Assembly (NCBI GenBank): GCA_030038695.1
Contig: JASHSN010000623.1
Span: 1-16,572 of the forward strand
DNA from: Nitrososphaeraceae archaeon
GTDB taxonomy: Archaea > Thermoproteota > Nitrososphaeria > Nitrososphaerales > Nitrososphaeraceae
Reading direction: 5' to 3'
DNA length: 16,572 nucleotides
Shown: positions 7,066 through 13,428 of the stretch, piece by piece
Layout of the letters: the number at the start of each line of letters is the position of its first letter
How positions within the stretch are numbered: position 1 is the stretch's first letter
The notes under the pieces: model-generated
Told to the model about the DNA's origin: nothing
Seen by the model: only the letters and a program-made list of their open reading frames with translations
The model's database searches: none
Made by a program: the position numbers and the translations under genes

Positions 7066-7336
7066 TTTCTTACTATTTTTAGAAATGGCAACTATTTCAT
7101 CACACTACGTTTTTGTAAAGCTAAATGAAGTGAAGGTAACCCCACATTCGCAAACGTAGTACACTTTGTTCAGTACAGGCTTTAAGGTGCTCTTTTTACC
7201 CAAAGTGACATGAAGGATTATTCGTCATTCACAAGTTGACAGAAATAATGCAAAGCGTTTGAAAAAGGGATTGAAAATCAATATCATAGAATCTGATAAA
7301 ACATTAATATAGTATTATCATCTAATTGATTTATAA

Positions 7337-7504
7337 ATGCCTCTTCTGATGGTAAGATGCAAAAAATGTGGATTTGAATATCCGTTCGCCACACAAATGA
7401 ATGAAGAGACGCTAAGGGCTATTAAGTTGGACAGCAGTAGGGAGAACTGTCCTGAGTGCAAACGGGTCTCTGCATATAATAAGGCAGATTATTTCTTTAA
7501 ATAA
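7337..7504 (+). CDS. Small zinc-ribbon protein (55 aa)
   Basis: ATG 7337 opens a 55-residue frame ending at TAA 7502-7504. It reads MPLLMVRCKKCGFEYP, then an Asn/Glu-rich stretch, then ENCPECKRVSAYNKADYFFK. The two CxxC knuckles (C8/C11 and C38/C41) are spaced like a single zinc ribbon. This type of small protein is common in archaea and usually of unknown role; nucleic-acid or protein binding is an inference. AT-rich sequence upstream (TTAATATAG near 7304-7312) could be the promoter, with a leader of a few bases. It is a stand-alone gene between unrelated small genes. Confidence 0.7.
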   Translation: MPLLMVRCKKCGFEYPFATQMNEETLRAIKLDSSRENCPECKRVSAYNKADYFFK

Positions 7505-7574
7505 ACCCGTAGAATGCAGCGCCATGAGTGATCAAATTTAAGAGAGTATTAAAATATTCTTGTTAATGCCTTAC

Positions 7575-7859
7575 CTACACTTTTCTAGGAAACATCTCTT
7601 CATATGGCTCTAAAATTTTTTTGCAGAACTCTCGACCTTTTTCTGTAATACTATATTTGATTATCTTTTTGTTGCCCCATGGTTCTTCTTCCCTTCTGAT
7701 AAACCCCTTTTGTTCCATGTCACTGATTATGTCTTTATGTTTAACGAGATTCAGGCCACAGTAACTTAAAAGAGAAGTCTGGTTAAGTTCACCGTACTCT
7801 GTCAACTTGATTAAAATGTCTTTTCTGATGTAAATGCGGTCACGATATTCATGCGACAA
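7575..7859 (-). CDS. Winged-helix transcriptional regulator (94 aa)
   Basis: A single-domain winged-helix DNA-binding protein of the small archaeal type (HTH_45-like). It starts YRDRIYIRKDILIKLTEYG, continues with TSLLSYCGLNLVKHKDIISD as the helix-turn-helix, then DMEQKGFIRREEE with a beta-wing ending KIIKYSITEKGREF. The last helix (CKKILEPYEEMF) would serve dimerisation. Such one-domain regulators are abundant in Thaumarchaeota; targets are unknown. The start is TTG at 7859. No ATG or GTG gives the full N-terminal helix, and the YRDRI start is typical. It is monocistronic as far as can be seen. Confidence 0.82.
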   Translation of the reverse strand: MSHEYRDRIYIRKDILIKLTEYGELNQTSLLSYCGLNLVKHKDIISDMEQKGFIRREEEPWGNKKIIKYSITEKGREFCKKILEPYEEMFPRKV

Positions 7860-8060
7860 AATTTGGTATTACTAAGTCTAAAGGATGGCACGAAGCCTTA
7901 AGTCTTGTTATTTTACAATCTTGATTTCGTTCGTTCGGGAGGTATCTCATTTCTGGATTCTGTGTGCTAGTATTTAGAAATTCAGATCTAGTTAGTTGCA
8001 GTAAAAATTGCTGAGATAGCTGGTCGATTAGCCCGTGTTACCAACCTCTACATCCGACTG

Positions 8061-8612
8061 TTATTCATTGGTAAGGTCAAATTTTACAGAAGAATCGGTG
8101 ACCTCAAAGATGGCATCTCTTCCAACGATATTCTTTAAGGCTCCCCTAAGATAACCTTCAAAGAAAATTGAGCCCTTTCTTCCTATTCTATGTCTGATCA
8201 CGATTGTTCGGTTAGTAGCTGAAACCTCGTCATACGTACCGAGATGACCGTAGCGACAAATTATTTTTTCGATGTATTCGAGGACTGACTGCTCAGAAAG
8301 CTCCTTCTTCCAGAACAGTATAGTGTCTCTTGGCACCGTTTCGCCTAGTTTTAGACCCATAGCATATAGCCTCTGTTCGTCAAGTGATTCGAGCAAGGAG
8401 ACGATAAATTCTCTGTTAATAACTATCATGTCTATTTTTGATAGGTAACGTGTAAATTCTGCATATCTTTTCAAGATCGTTCCTACCAATGCGTTAACAG
8501 ATATGCCCATTCTTTCTGCTTCGTCGTCCAAAACTTCAGATAAATTTAAATCAAATCTGAATGATCTGGTTGTTGTTTCCGAACGTGCACGAGAACGTAT
8601 TGTGTTTTCCAA
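8061..8612 (-). CDS. Ribbon-helix-helix-like protein with unknown C-terminal domain (183 aa)
   Basis: The N-terminus looks like a ribbon-helix-helix DNA-binding motif: RSFRFDLNLSEVLDDEAERM (about 16-35, strand then helix), then GISVNALVGTILKRYAEF as the second helix. The rest (about 60-183) is an alpha/beta domain that I cannot name. Its strong features are KDTILFW-like DTILFWKKELSEQSVLEYI, IICRYGHLGTYDE, a strand rich in His and Arg (IVIRHRIGRKGSIFFEGY), and a final FEVTDSSVKFDL. It lacks membrane segments. The start is TTG at 8612, keeping the acidic/basic leader before the ribbon. Two direct repeats 40-75 bases upstream could be its operator (8652-8685). Function: probably a regulator, by inference from the N-terminus only. 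Confidence 0.7.
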   Translation of the reverse strand: MENTIRSRARSETTTRSFRFDLNLSEVLDDEAERMGISVNALVGTILKRYAEFTRYLSKIDMIVINREFIVSLLESLDEQRLYAMGLKLGETVPRDTILFWKKELSEQSVLEYIEKIICRYGHLGTYDEVSATNRTIVIRHRIGRKGSIFFEGYLRGALKNIVGRDAIFEVTDSSVKFDLTNE

Positions 8613-8651
8613 ACTACTTACCTAATACTAGTACCCACATTGTAATAAATA

Positions 8652-8685
8652 GTGTGTTGATTTGTAGTTATGTGTGTTAATTTTT
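8652..8685. repeat. Direct repeat pair, possible operator
   Basis: GTGTGTTGATTTGT (8652-8665) and GTGTGTTAATTTTT (8672-8685) match at 12 of 14 positions with a 20-bp period, about two helical turns. They lie upstream of the ribbon-helix-helix-like gene, a family that often binds such repeats. Autoregulation is an inference. Confidence 0.4.
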
Positions 8686-8743
8686 GTTTATCGAAATGGA
8701 CGCTTAGAGCGGAGAAAATAGAAAGATGTTGACTAACGATCTT

Positions 8744-9100
8744 TCATGATTTTCTATAAGCCTTTGATATATTATCCTTATTGGTAGATTTGGATACTTC
8801 TGAGGCTCTCACTTTATAATATTGATCAACCTTCGCATTATGACATGCATCTAATTCTCCAATACTGGCACATATATGAGCAACAAAGTCTTTTAATTGA
8901 TTATCACAGGGCTTTAGTCCAACTGGCAAGGATTTCATACAAAAATCGACTACGCCATTCAACCTTGCGTTGATTTGACTTTGATTAACTGCGGGAACAG
9001 TTGATGAAGATCGATTATACAGTGAAATAGCGCCTACCAAAACTGATGAACCAAGCACGACCATCAATCCGATCACCATCATTTTTTTGGCAGTTACCAT
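8744..9100 (-). CDS. Small secreted or membrane-anchored protein, unknown
   Basis: A 118-residue protein with a short basic start (MVTAKKMM) and a hydrophobic segment at about 7-27 (VIGLMVVLGSSVLVGAISLY), acting as a signal peptide or membrane anchor. The outside part is hydrophilic with four cysteines (in DFCMKSL, KPCDNQL, HICASIG and DACHNAK). The even spacing suggests two disulfide bonds outside the cell. The C-terminus is charged (KSTNKDNISKAYRKS). No known family is recognised. The start ATG 9100 is supported by a TATA-like ATATAATTAT about 31-40 bases upstream (9131-9140). A perfect 10-bp inverted repeat lies further upstream. Confidence 0.65.
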   Translation of the reverse strand: MVTAKKMMVIGLMVVLGSSVLVGAISLYNRSSSTVPAVNQSQINARLNGVVDFCMKSLPVGLKPCDNQLKDFVAHICASIGELDACHNAKVDQYYKVRASEVSKSTNKDNISKAYRKS

Positions 9101-9174
9101 TCTTGACCATTGGTGATGTTCGTGACGTGTATATAATTATAGGTCGTTATTTACTGATCTTTCGATTATGAATA

Positions 9175-9200
9175 TTCGAAGATGTACCACCATCTTCGAA
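9175..9200. repeat. Perfect inverted repeat, 10-bp stem, 6-base loop
   Basis: TTCGAAGATG - TACCAC - CATCTTCGAA. It is not followed by a T-run in either direction, so a terminator is not obvious. It lies 75 bases upstream of the secreted-protein start, beyond its TATA box, and about 200 bp before tRNA-Phe. A regulator binding site is possible. Confidence 0.6.
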
Positions 9201-9358
9201 ATACTTTAGATATTTAACCCTTATCTAAGTTAGTAGAGATGATTTCTAGGATTCATGCATAGGCTTCTAATTGTCACCTCACAGGTGTATGCTATTCCTA
9301 CTTTTGTCCTGTACACTCACTAATGAATCCAGCAGCTGGCAAATATATCACAAGTATC

Positions 9359-9367
9359 AAATATATA
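9359..9367 (+). promoter_or_regulatory. TATA box of tRNA-Phe
   Basis: AAATATATA is 29-37 bases upstream of the tRNA 5' end, in keeping with archaeal box A spacing. Confidence 0.6.
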
Positions 9368-9395
9368 GGATTTATCCGACTAGATTAAAACAAGT

Positions 9396-9486
9396 GCCGT
9401 CGTAGCTCAGCCTGGGAGAGCACTCGACCTGAGAAGGAGTGAAGCTGAAGACCGAGCTGTCGTGAGCTCAAATCTCACCGACGGCA
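9396..9486 (+). tRNA. tRNA-Phe (anticodon GAA) with an intron
   Basis: A 91-nt precursor that becomes a 74-nt tRNA after removal of 17 nt. The acceptor GCCGTCG pairs with CGACGGC, and the D stem GCTC with GAGC. The spliced anticodon stem CTCGG/CCGAG holds loop CTGAAGA, anticodon GAA at 9447-9449. The variable loop is CTGTC and the T stem is GTGAG/CTCAC. Discriminator A, no encoded CCA. Unspliced, the stem would be interrupted and the loop misplaced, so the intron call is needed to make sense of the gene. The T loop reads CTCAAAT, with C at position 54 where U is nearly universal. Confidence 0.92.
9427..9443 (+). other. Non-canonical intron (30/31) of tRNA-Phe
   Basis: A 17-nt intron interrupts the anticodon stem between positions 30 and 31. 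The bulge-helix-bulge is strict. Exon CACU pairs perfectly with intron AGUG as the 4-bp central helix, the three-base bulges are CG^A and AA^G, and the inner helix CCU/AGG is closed by a GAGA tetraloop. Splicing yields G31-C39 in place of an A-C mismatch. Confidence 0.85.
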
Positions 9487-9556
9487 CAGATTCCGTTTAG
9501 GAGTAGAAAACATATAATAAGTAAGGAATCATGTTCCTGGAAGTAGAAGTAATGAA

Positions 9557-9715
9557 ATGATTATCAGGACAATGCGTAGAGTATTTTGCAGTCATGACGA
9601 TTCGTACTCATTTAGAACGTACAATGATTTCGATTTTAACGAATACAGTAAATGTTCCAAATGTGGAAAGACATTAAGATACATCAAAGGGTTTGATGAA
9701 GACAGGAGAGGCTAA
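9557..9715 (+). CDS. Tiny zinc-binding protein (52 aa)
   Basis: ATG 9557 opens a 52-residue frame ending at TAA 9713-9715. It begins MIIRTMRRVFCSHDDSYSF, has an Asp/Asn-rich middle, then KCSKCGKTLRYIKGF. One CxxC plus C-x-H near the start could form a single zinc site. A nine-codon mini-frame (ATG 9531) ends in an ATGA overlap with this start, hinting at translational coupling, although the mini-frame may be chance. The gene is followed after 5 bp by the membrane-protein frame, so the two probably form a unit. Unknown function. Confidence 0.5.
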   Translation: MIIRTMRRVFCSHDDSYSFRTYNDFDFNEYSKCSKCGKTLRYIKGFDEDRRG

Positions 9716-9720
9716 GGAAA

Positions 9721-9927
9721 TTGGTACGAATTAGCCTTCAGATTCTGATAATAATCTGGTGGCTGGGAGCTCTGGCTGCCGCTATTTCGCTGTTTATTCC
9801 TGATTATTCTGCATATGTTGTAATAGGATCATTTGGATGGGTGGTAATCCTGTCGACTACCACGCTTACTATCTATGAAATAAAGAGGATAAAGGAAGAA
9901 GATAAAAAGAAACAGCTAGCAAAGTAG
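9721..9927 (+). CDS. Small membrane protein, two transmembrane segments
   Basis: A 68-residue frame with two hydrophobic segments, about 7-26 (ILIIIWWLGALAAAISLFI) and 32-53 (YVVIGSFGWVVILSTTTLTI), then a charged cytosolic tail EIKRIKEEDKKKQLAK. There is no signal cleavage site and no catalytic residue, so a small membrane component or regulator is likely. The start is TTG at 9721, just after the previous stop, with purine-rich AGGAGAGGCTAAGGAA before it that may act as a ribosome-binding site. It converges on the RAM-domain gene, with only 2 bp between the ends. Confidence 0.6.
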   Translation: MVRISLQILIIIWWLGALAAAISLFIPDYSAYVVIGSFGWVVILSTTTLTIYEIKRIKEEDKKKQLAK

Positions 9928-9929
9928 GT

Positions 9930-10184
9930 TCAAGGGCTCTCCTTTCCGCCTTGTTCATCGATAACTACCAAAGTTACCGTTGAGGTTATACCTGGTATTT
10001 TTCTTATTTTGTTTGTAACCGTATGGTTCATAGCTTCTGTGTTTTCTGATTTTACCTTCACGAAGACATCATGAACTCCGTATGTACCCCTTACCTCACT
10101 TATATCTGGTAATTTTGCAATTTCAGCGATAAGCTTTTCCTCAGATCCCAGAGTGCAGTTCACTAATATATACGCGGTAGGCAT
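9930..10184 (-). CDS. Stand-alone RAM domain protein (Lrp/AsnC ligand-binding type)
   Basis: An 84-residue protein consisting only of the Lrp/AsnC effector (RAM) domain: AYILVNCTLGSEEKLIAEI, LPDISEVRGTYGVHDVFVKV, and IRKIPGITSTVTLVVID. This is the beta-alpha-beta-beta-alpha-beta pattern of the fold. No helix-turn-helix precedes it. Stand-alone RAM proteins form oligomers that bind amino acids or similar effectors and may modulate full-length Lrp partners; that role is inferred here. The start ATG 10184 gives the standard short leader before the first strand. A 64-codon open stretch without a good start precedes it on the same strand. Confidence 0.85.
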   Translation of the reverse strand: MPTAYILVNCTLGSEEKLIAEIAKLPDISEVRGTYGVHDVFVKVKSENTEAMNHTVTNKIRKIPGITSTVTLVVIDEQGGKESP

Positions 10185-10525
10185 TATGCAGATTCTGCTT
10201 TGATTTAGTATTTTAGTGTTTTTCTGTAATGCTGCTCCTTATAATTTTGGGATGATGCCGTGACTTGTTCTGGAGCACGCAGACTGCCATAGAAACGAAA
10301 TGGGGTATTCAATGGCCCTAGTTTGTGATAGCTACCCAAACATCTGCCATTCGCTGCAGCTTTAGTTAATACAAATATAAGGCTCGAAACGAGAAAAAAC
10401 TAGCCGTATTCGGTCACCATAAACAAATGGGACAGATTATAACGGATGCCATTTCTAATAATTTTAAGGTAACTATCTTACTTAAGGTAAATAAACTAAA
10501 AAATATTTTTTTATCGTAATTGATT
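10185..10525. other. Intergenic stretch of 341 bp
   Basis: Separates the RAM-domain gene and the C2H2-finger gene, which diverge. The minus strand is open for 64 codons (10399-10205) and ends 20 bases before the RAM start, but it has no ATG or GTG. The right end is very AT-rich (AAATAAACT..AATATTTTTT near 10489-10512) and probably holds the promoter of the finger gene. No RNA gene is recognised. Confidence 0.4.
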
Positions 10526-10690
10526 ATGATAAAGACAGCTAAACCTGATGGTATGGTTGAAACATCACAAGAAAGAAGAGAACGTTTTCTGATGGAATTC
10601 GAAAAGCCATTTAAGTGTGAAAAGTGTAATGAACGATTTAAAAAGAAAAAACACCTTCGTGAACACAAAGCACAGATACATTCGTACTAG
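10526..10690 (+). CDS. Single C2H2 zinc-finger protein (54 aa)
   Basis: ATG 10526 opens a 54-residue frame ending at TAG 10688-10690. A basic/acidic leader (QERRERFLMEFEKP) is followed by one classic finger, FKCEKCNERFKKKKHLREHK then AQIH, spaced C-x2-C-x12-H-x4-H. The Phe and Leu core residues are in place. Single C2H2 fingers occur in a number of archaeal small proteins and are thought to bind nucleic acid or protein; the target is unknown. AT-rich promoter-like DNA lies immediately upstream. The minus-strand open frame across this gene is a shadow. Confidence 0.75.
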   Translation: MIKTAKPDGMVETSQERRERFLMEFEKPFKCEKCNERFKKKKHLREHKAQIHSY

Positions 10691-10752
10691 TCTGTCGCAA
10701 ATAGTTACGTGAGATAGGATTTTTCAACTTTAGATCAAATATAATACACGTC

Positions 10753-10758
10753 TTAAAT
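10753..10758 (+). promoter_or_regulatory. TATA box for cobalamin adenosyltransferase gene
   Basis: TTAAAT centred about 26 bases before ATG 10782, suggesting a leaderless transcript. Confidence 0.5.
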
Positions 10759-10781
10759 CATCAGATCTATTAAAGTAATAT

Positions 10782-11366
10782 ATGAAAATTTATACCAAAA
10801 CAGGCGATAAAGGTGGGACGGGGCTTATTGATGGAAGCCGCGTCTCAAAAACGAATCCAAGGATTGTTGCGTACGGTACAGTAGACGAATTAAATTCTAA
10901 TATTGGCGTGGCTATCGCATTCTTGGGAATGAAACATAAAGATCTGTTTTTGGATCTTATAGACATTATGACACGCCTACAGCGTGAACTTTTCATTATA
11001 GGTTCGGATTTGGCTGATCCCAGATATCCCCCACCAAAAAGGGATCTATCTAGTACTCCCAGAATGGAGGAAAATATGACGCTGGTCTTAGAGGAGGCGA
11101 TAGACAAATTTGAAATCGAACTTGACCCAATAACATTCTTCATTCTTCCGGGAGGATGCATTGAGGCATCGCTTCTTCATGTAGCAAGAACTGTCTCTAG
11201 AAGGGCTGAGATCACTGTAGCTTTACTTTCAAAAGAGGAGATAATAAATCCTATTGTTTTAGCATATCTCAACAGACTTTCAGACTTCCTTTTTGTGGCA
11301 GCGAGGCTGATTAACAAGCGGCTAGGAATAAAAGACATTGCATGGAGATCATCTGAAAAAGTATAA
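10782..11366 (+). CDS. pduO: Cob(I)alamin adenosyltransferase, PduO type
   Basis: Transfers the adenosyl group of ATP to cob(I)alamin, making adenosylcobalamin in the cytosol. The 194 residues match the PduO/MMAB family. They show the ATP-binding N-terminus IYTKTGDKGGTGLIDGSRVS (3-22), YGTVDELNSNIGVA (31-44), LQRELFIIGSDLA (66-78), LPGG (122-125), the RTVSRRAEI helix (136-144) with its key Arg pair, and YLNRLSDFLFVAARLIN (162-178). In a thaumarchaeon the cofactor is needed by methylmalonyl-CoA mutase of the 3-hydroxypropionate/4-hydroxybutyrate cycle; that link is from known physiology, not from gene adjacency. It appears monocistronic, with a TATA box 26 bases upstream and a strong inverted repeat overlapping its stop codon. 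Confidence 0.94.
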   Translation: MKIYTKTGDKGGTGLIDGSRVSKTNPRIVAYGTVDELNSNIGVAIAFLGMKHKDLFLDLIDIMTRLQRELFIIGSDLADPRYPPPKRDLSSTPRMEENMTLVLEEAIDKFEIELDPITFFILPGGCIEASLLHVARTVSRRAEITVALLSKEEIINPIVLAYLNRLSDFLFVAARLINKRLGIKDIAWRSSEKV

Positions 11367-11399
11367 GATACCAAATTCGTAGCTAACTTGGTATCTTAT
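11363..11399 (+). terminator. 12-bp inverted repeat at the end of pduO
   Basis: ATAAGATACCAA (11363-11374) and TTGGTATCTTAT (11388-11399) form a perfect stem with a 13-base loop, followed by T-rich TTTTCG. The left arm contains the stop codon. It probably ends or protects the transcript. Archaeal termination usually relies on T-runs, so the hairpin could also be a stability element. Confidence 0.55.
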
Positions 11400-11447
11400 T
11401 TTCGTAACGTGTAATCTTATAAAATCGATGCACGGAATGATTACTAG

Positions 11448-11476
11448 TATTATTACTATTACTATTACTACTATAC
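11448..11476. repeat. Short hexamer microsatellite (TATTAC)
   Basis: Three perfect TATTAC units at 11451-11468, flanked by partial TAT and TAC units. It lies between pduO and the HD-domain gene, with no coding overlap. Confidence 0.75.
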
Positions 11477-11562
11477 TGTTAAAAATTCATATCTACGAGT
11501 TTCGTTTTGATTAAGATTAATAGCACCGTTATCAATATGAAGGACGTATAGGGTGGAATACT

Positions 11563-12144
11563 GTGGCAACAAAGAAAATGGAAAAAAGAAAGGTTATGGA
11601 TTTGATTCCATTCTCACATCATGTAATACAACTGAAAAGTGTAAAAAGAGCTGGATGGATTTCAACATCTAGAATCAGCAGTCCTGAATCGGTAGCAGAT
11701 CATTCGTTCTCAACTTGTGCATTAAGCATGACTATATCCGATATGCTTGGACTAGATACTGAAAGGGTGATGAAGATGTCAATCCTCCACGATTTACCAG
11801 AGTCAATTATTGGAGATTATCTGCCTGGTAATGTTACTAGAAGACAGAAGCGATTGGAGGAGAATAGAGCCATAGATGTCATCCTAAAATGTGTCCCTTC
11901 TTTCCTCCGGTCAGACTACAAGGAAATATGGGAGGAATATGTCCTAAATAAAACCGATATTGCGCGATTAGTGCATACAGTGGATAAGATCGAGATGGCG
12001 TTGCAAGCGAGAAAGTACGCAGGTGAAGGCTGTCCTCCCCATAGACTAGTTCGGTTTTTTCATTCTCATAAAAAATACACGAAGGACGACAAACATGAAA
12101 TTTTCTCACAGATAATAAACGCTTTAAATCCTAGTCAAGGATAA
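11563..12144 (+). CDS. HD-domain phosphohydrolase, YfbR/HDDC2-like
   Basis: Predicted metal-dependent phosphohydrolase; characterised relatives (YfbR, HDDC2) remove phosphate from deoxynucleoside 5'-monophosphates. The 193 residues show LKSVKRAGWISTSRISSPES leading to VADHSFS (His47), HDLPESIIGDYLPG with the HD pair His76-Asp77, Glu80 and Asp85, and HTVDKIEMALQA with Asp141, the last metal ligand. This order (R-x-GW...PESVADHS...HDLPE...D) is the family signature. The start is GTG 11563; an alternative is ATG 11578, which would drop only five residues. The gene is followed 9 bp later by a small unknown gene on the same strand, so they are probably co-transcribed. Confidence 0.88.
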   Translation: MATKKMEKRKVMDLIPFSHHVIQLKSVKRAGWISTSRISSPESVADHSFSTCALSMTISDMLGLDTERVMKMSILHDLPESIIGDYLPGNVTRRQKRLEENRAIDVILKCVPSFLRSDYKEIWEEYVLNKTDIARLVHTVDKIEMALQARKYAGEGCPPHRLVRFFHSHKKYTKDDKHEIFSQIINALNPSQG

Positions 12145-12153
12145 CATAGGATC

Positions 12154-12477
12154 ATGCAGTACTTTTTGGCTCTTAAACTAGGTGAAAAACGTGTGATAGC
12201 CTCACAGAATCTTTTGACAAAATATAGCGGTCACGCATTGCCAGCACTGGCATTGAAAGATGATAAGGATAACCATTGGGAGCCCGTAGGAGAGGAAAAC
12301 CTATATGCTATTGTAAAGGAACCTAATGGATTTATGATTGTACTTTGCGACAAAAATGGCGTGGCAAAATCTATAGATCAATGGTTCACAGAGGACACAA
12401 AAAATGAAATTATTGCTAGACTCAAGGCTGAAGAAAACATGAATGAGTATATTGGTAAGCTGTCTCTACCAATATAA
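12154..12477 (+). CDS. Conserved-looking small protein, unknown function (107 aa)
   Basis: I do not recognise this protein. It is soluble, has a single Cys, and appears alpha/beta: MQYFLALKLGEKRVIAS, NLLTKYSGHALPALALKD, a Trp-Glu-Pro turn (HWEPVGEENLYAIV), a strand FMIVLCDKNG, and helical KNEIIARLKAEENMNEYIG. No metal-binding cluster is visible. It starts 9 bp after the HD-domain gene on the same strand, so it may work with that enzyme, but this rests on adjacency only. ATG 12154 is preceded by AGGAT. Confidence 0.7.
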   Translation: MQYFLALKLGEKRVIASQNLLTKYSGHALPALALKDDKDNHWEPVGEENLYAIVKEPNGFMIVLCDKNGVAKSIDQWFTEDTKNEIIARLKAEENMNEYIGKLSLPI

Positions 12478-12612
12478 TTTTTAAGAGATTTGTACTGTTA
12501 CGATTTATTCGTATTGAGGAACTGAATTATAGGCACGGTATTATAATATGAAGGTTAACCATTCTTATGCGATGACTAGCGGTTCTTCCATGTGTCAGCT
12601 CGAATAAGGAAT

Positions 12613-13134
12613 CTATTGTTTTCTTGAGGAGATATCGGCTGTTATTTGTTCGATTTTGTAACGAAGTGCTTCTTTTACCCTACCGTTGTCAACTATATTA
12701 AGGGCACCTTTACAATTCGCACACTTAAAGAACAGTTCTACCGCCGAATCAAACTTCACACGCTGACAATCTTTATTTCCGCAATGGTAGAACTCCGAAG
12801 ACTCTTCGTACTCCAAACGGATCTGCAAACGATCAAGGATCTTTTTCTTTTGGTTTTCAATGAAACTATCAACGTGATCTCTTTTTGCTCGCCATCGATA
12901 TACAAACCAGCCCTTCTTTTCATCCTTTACTCTTATTCCAGTGATTAGTGCCTTGCCAAACATATCGTAGAGGACCTTACGTATGATATTAATCCTAAGA
13001 CCAGTAGCACTTGCAATCTCTTCATCTGTAGCATCATCTGCGTTTACAAGCCCGCGAGCAACCTTGAGATACTCTTCTCCTCCGATCAGACCTGCAATTT
13101 TAACAAAAGGATCTTCATATTCTGTGGAGCGCAT
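12613..13134 (-). CDS. tfe: Transcription factor E, alpha subunit (TFE)
   Basis: General transcription factor that binds RNA polymerase and the TBP-TFB-DNA complex and helps open the promoter. The 173 residues have the TFE layout. The N-terminal winged helix (about 8-85) includes DDATDEEIASATGLRINIIR, KVLYDMFGKALITGIR and the wing KKGWFVYRWRA. A helical linker follows (HVDSFIENQKKKILDRLQ). The zinc ribbon at 118-141 has ligands Cys118, Cys123, Cys138 and Cys141. The first knuckle is C-x4-C (CGNKDC) rather than the usual C-x2-C. The basic tail ends ITADISSRKQ. ATG 13134 is the natural start. The promoter region carries two identical TATA-like decamers. The gene converges on the 107-residue unknown gene. 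Confidence 0.92.
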   Translation of the reverse strand: MRSTEYEDPFVKIAGLIGGEEYLKVARGLVNADDATDEEIASATGLRINIIRKVLYDMFGKALITGIRVKDEKKGWFVYRWRAKRDHVDSFIENQKKKILDRLQIRLEYEESSEFYHCGNKDCQRVKFDSAVELFFKCANCKGALNIVDNGRVKEALRYKIEQITADISSRKQ

Positions 13135-13140
13135 CTACAT

Positions 13141-13167
13141 GGATATATACGATTTTTGGATATATAC
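13141..13167 (-). promoter_or_regulatory. Two identical TATA-like decamers upstream of tfe
   Basis: Minus-strand GTATATATCC occurs at 13167-13158 and 13150-13141, with a 17-bp period. The distal copy, 24-33 bases before the ATG, fits a box A for a leaderless mRNA. The proximal copy lies where transcription would start, so it could define a second start or a competing TBP site. Confidence 0.5.
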
Positions 13168-13428
13168 TTAACGATACAAGGCTACCGAGATGAATTTAAT
13201 GCGTTGAATGAAATCTAATCAGACAGGTTTCGAATGCGTGTAGTTGATACATAACAGACAATTCGTCGATGGAGGGATTTTTTGCTATGTGACCTGTTCT
13301 GTTAATATAATGAACGAAAGATGATGGCCTTTGTAATAGAAAACTCAAATGAATGGTTGATGCATAGAACGGCACTATACAACGAATACGAAATACTAAT
13401 ACGATTGTTTCGACTTAGAGATTCATAA

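Noticed and set aside
10244..10290. Possible C/D box small RNA (GATGATG followed by CTGC-like box)
   Set aside because: Only a partial C box; no proper D box or internal C'/D' pair could be found.
10414..10668. Minus-strand 84-codon frame
   Set aside because: Lies opposite the C2H2-finger gene; its composition mirrors the Lys-rich plus-strand coding.
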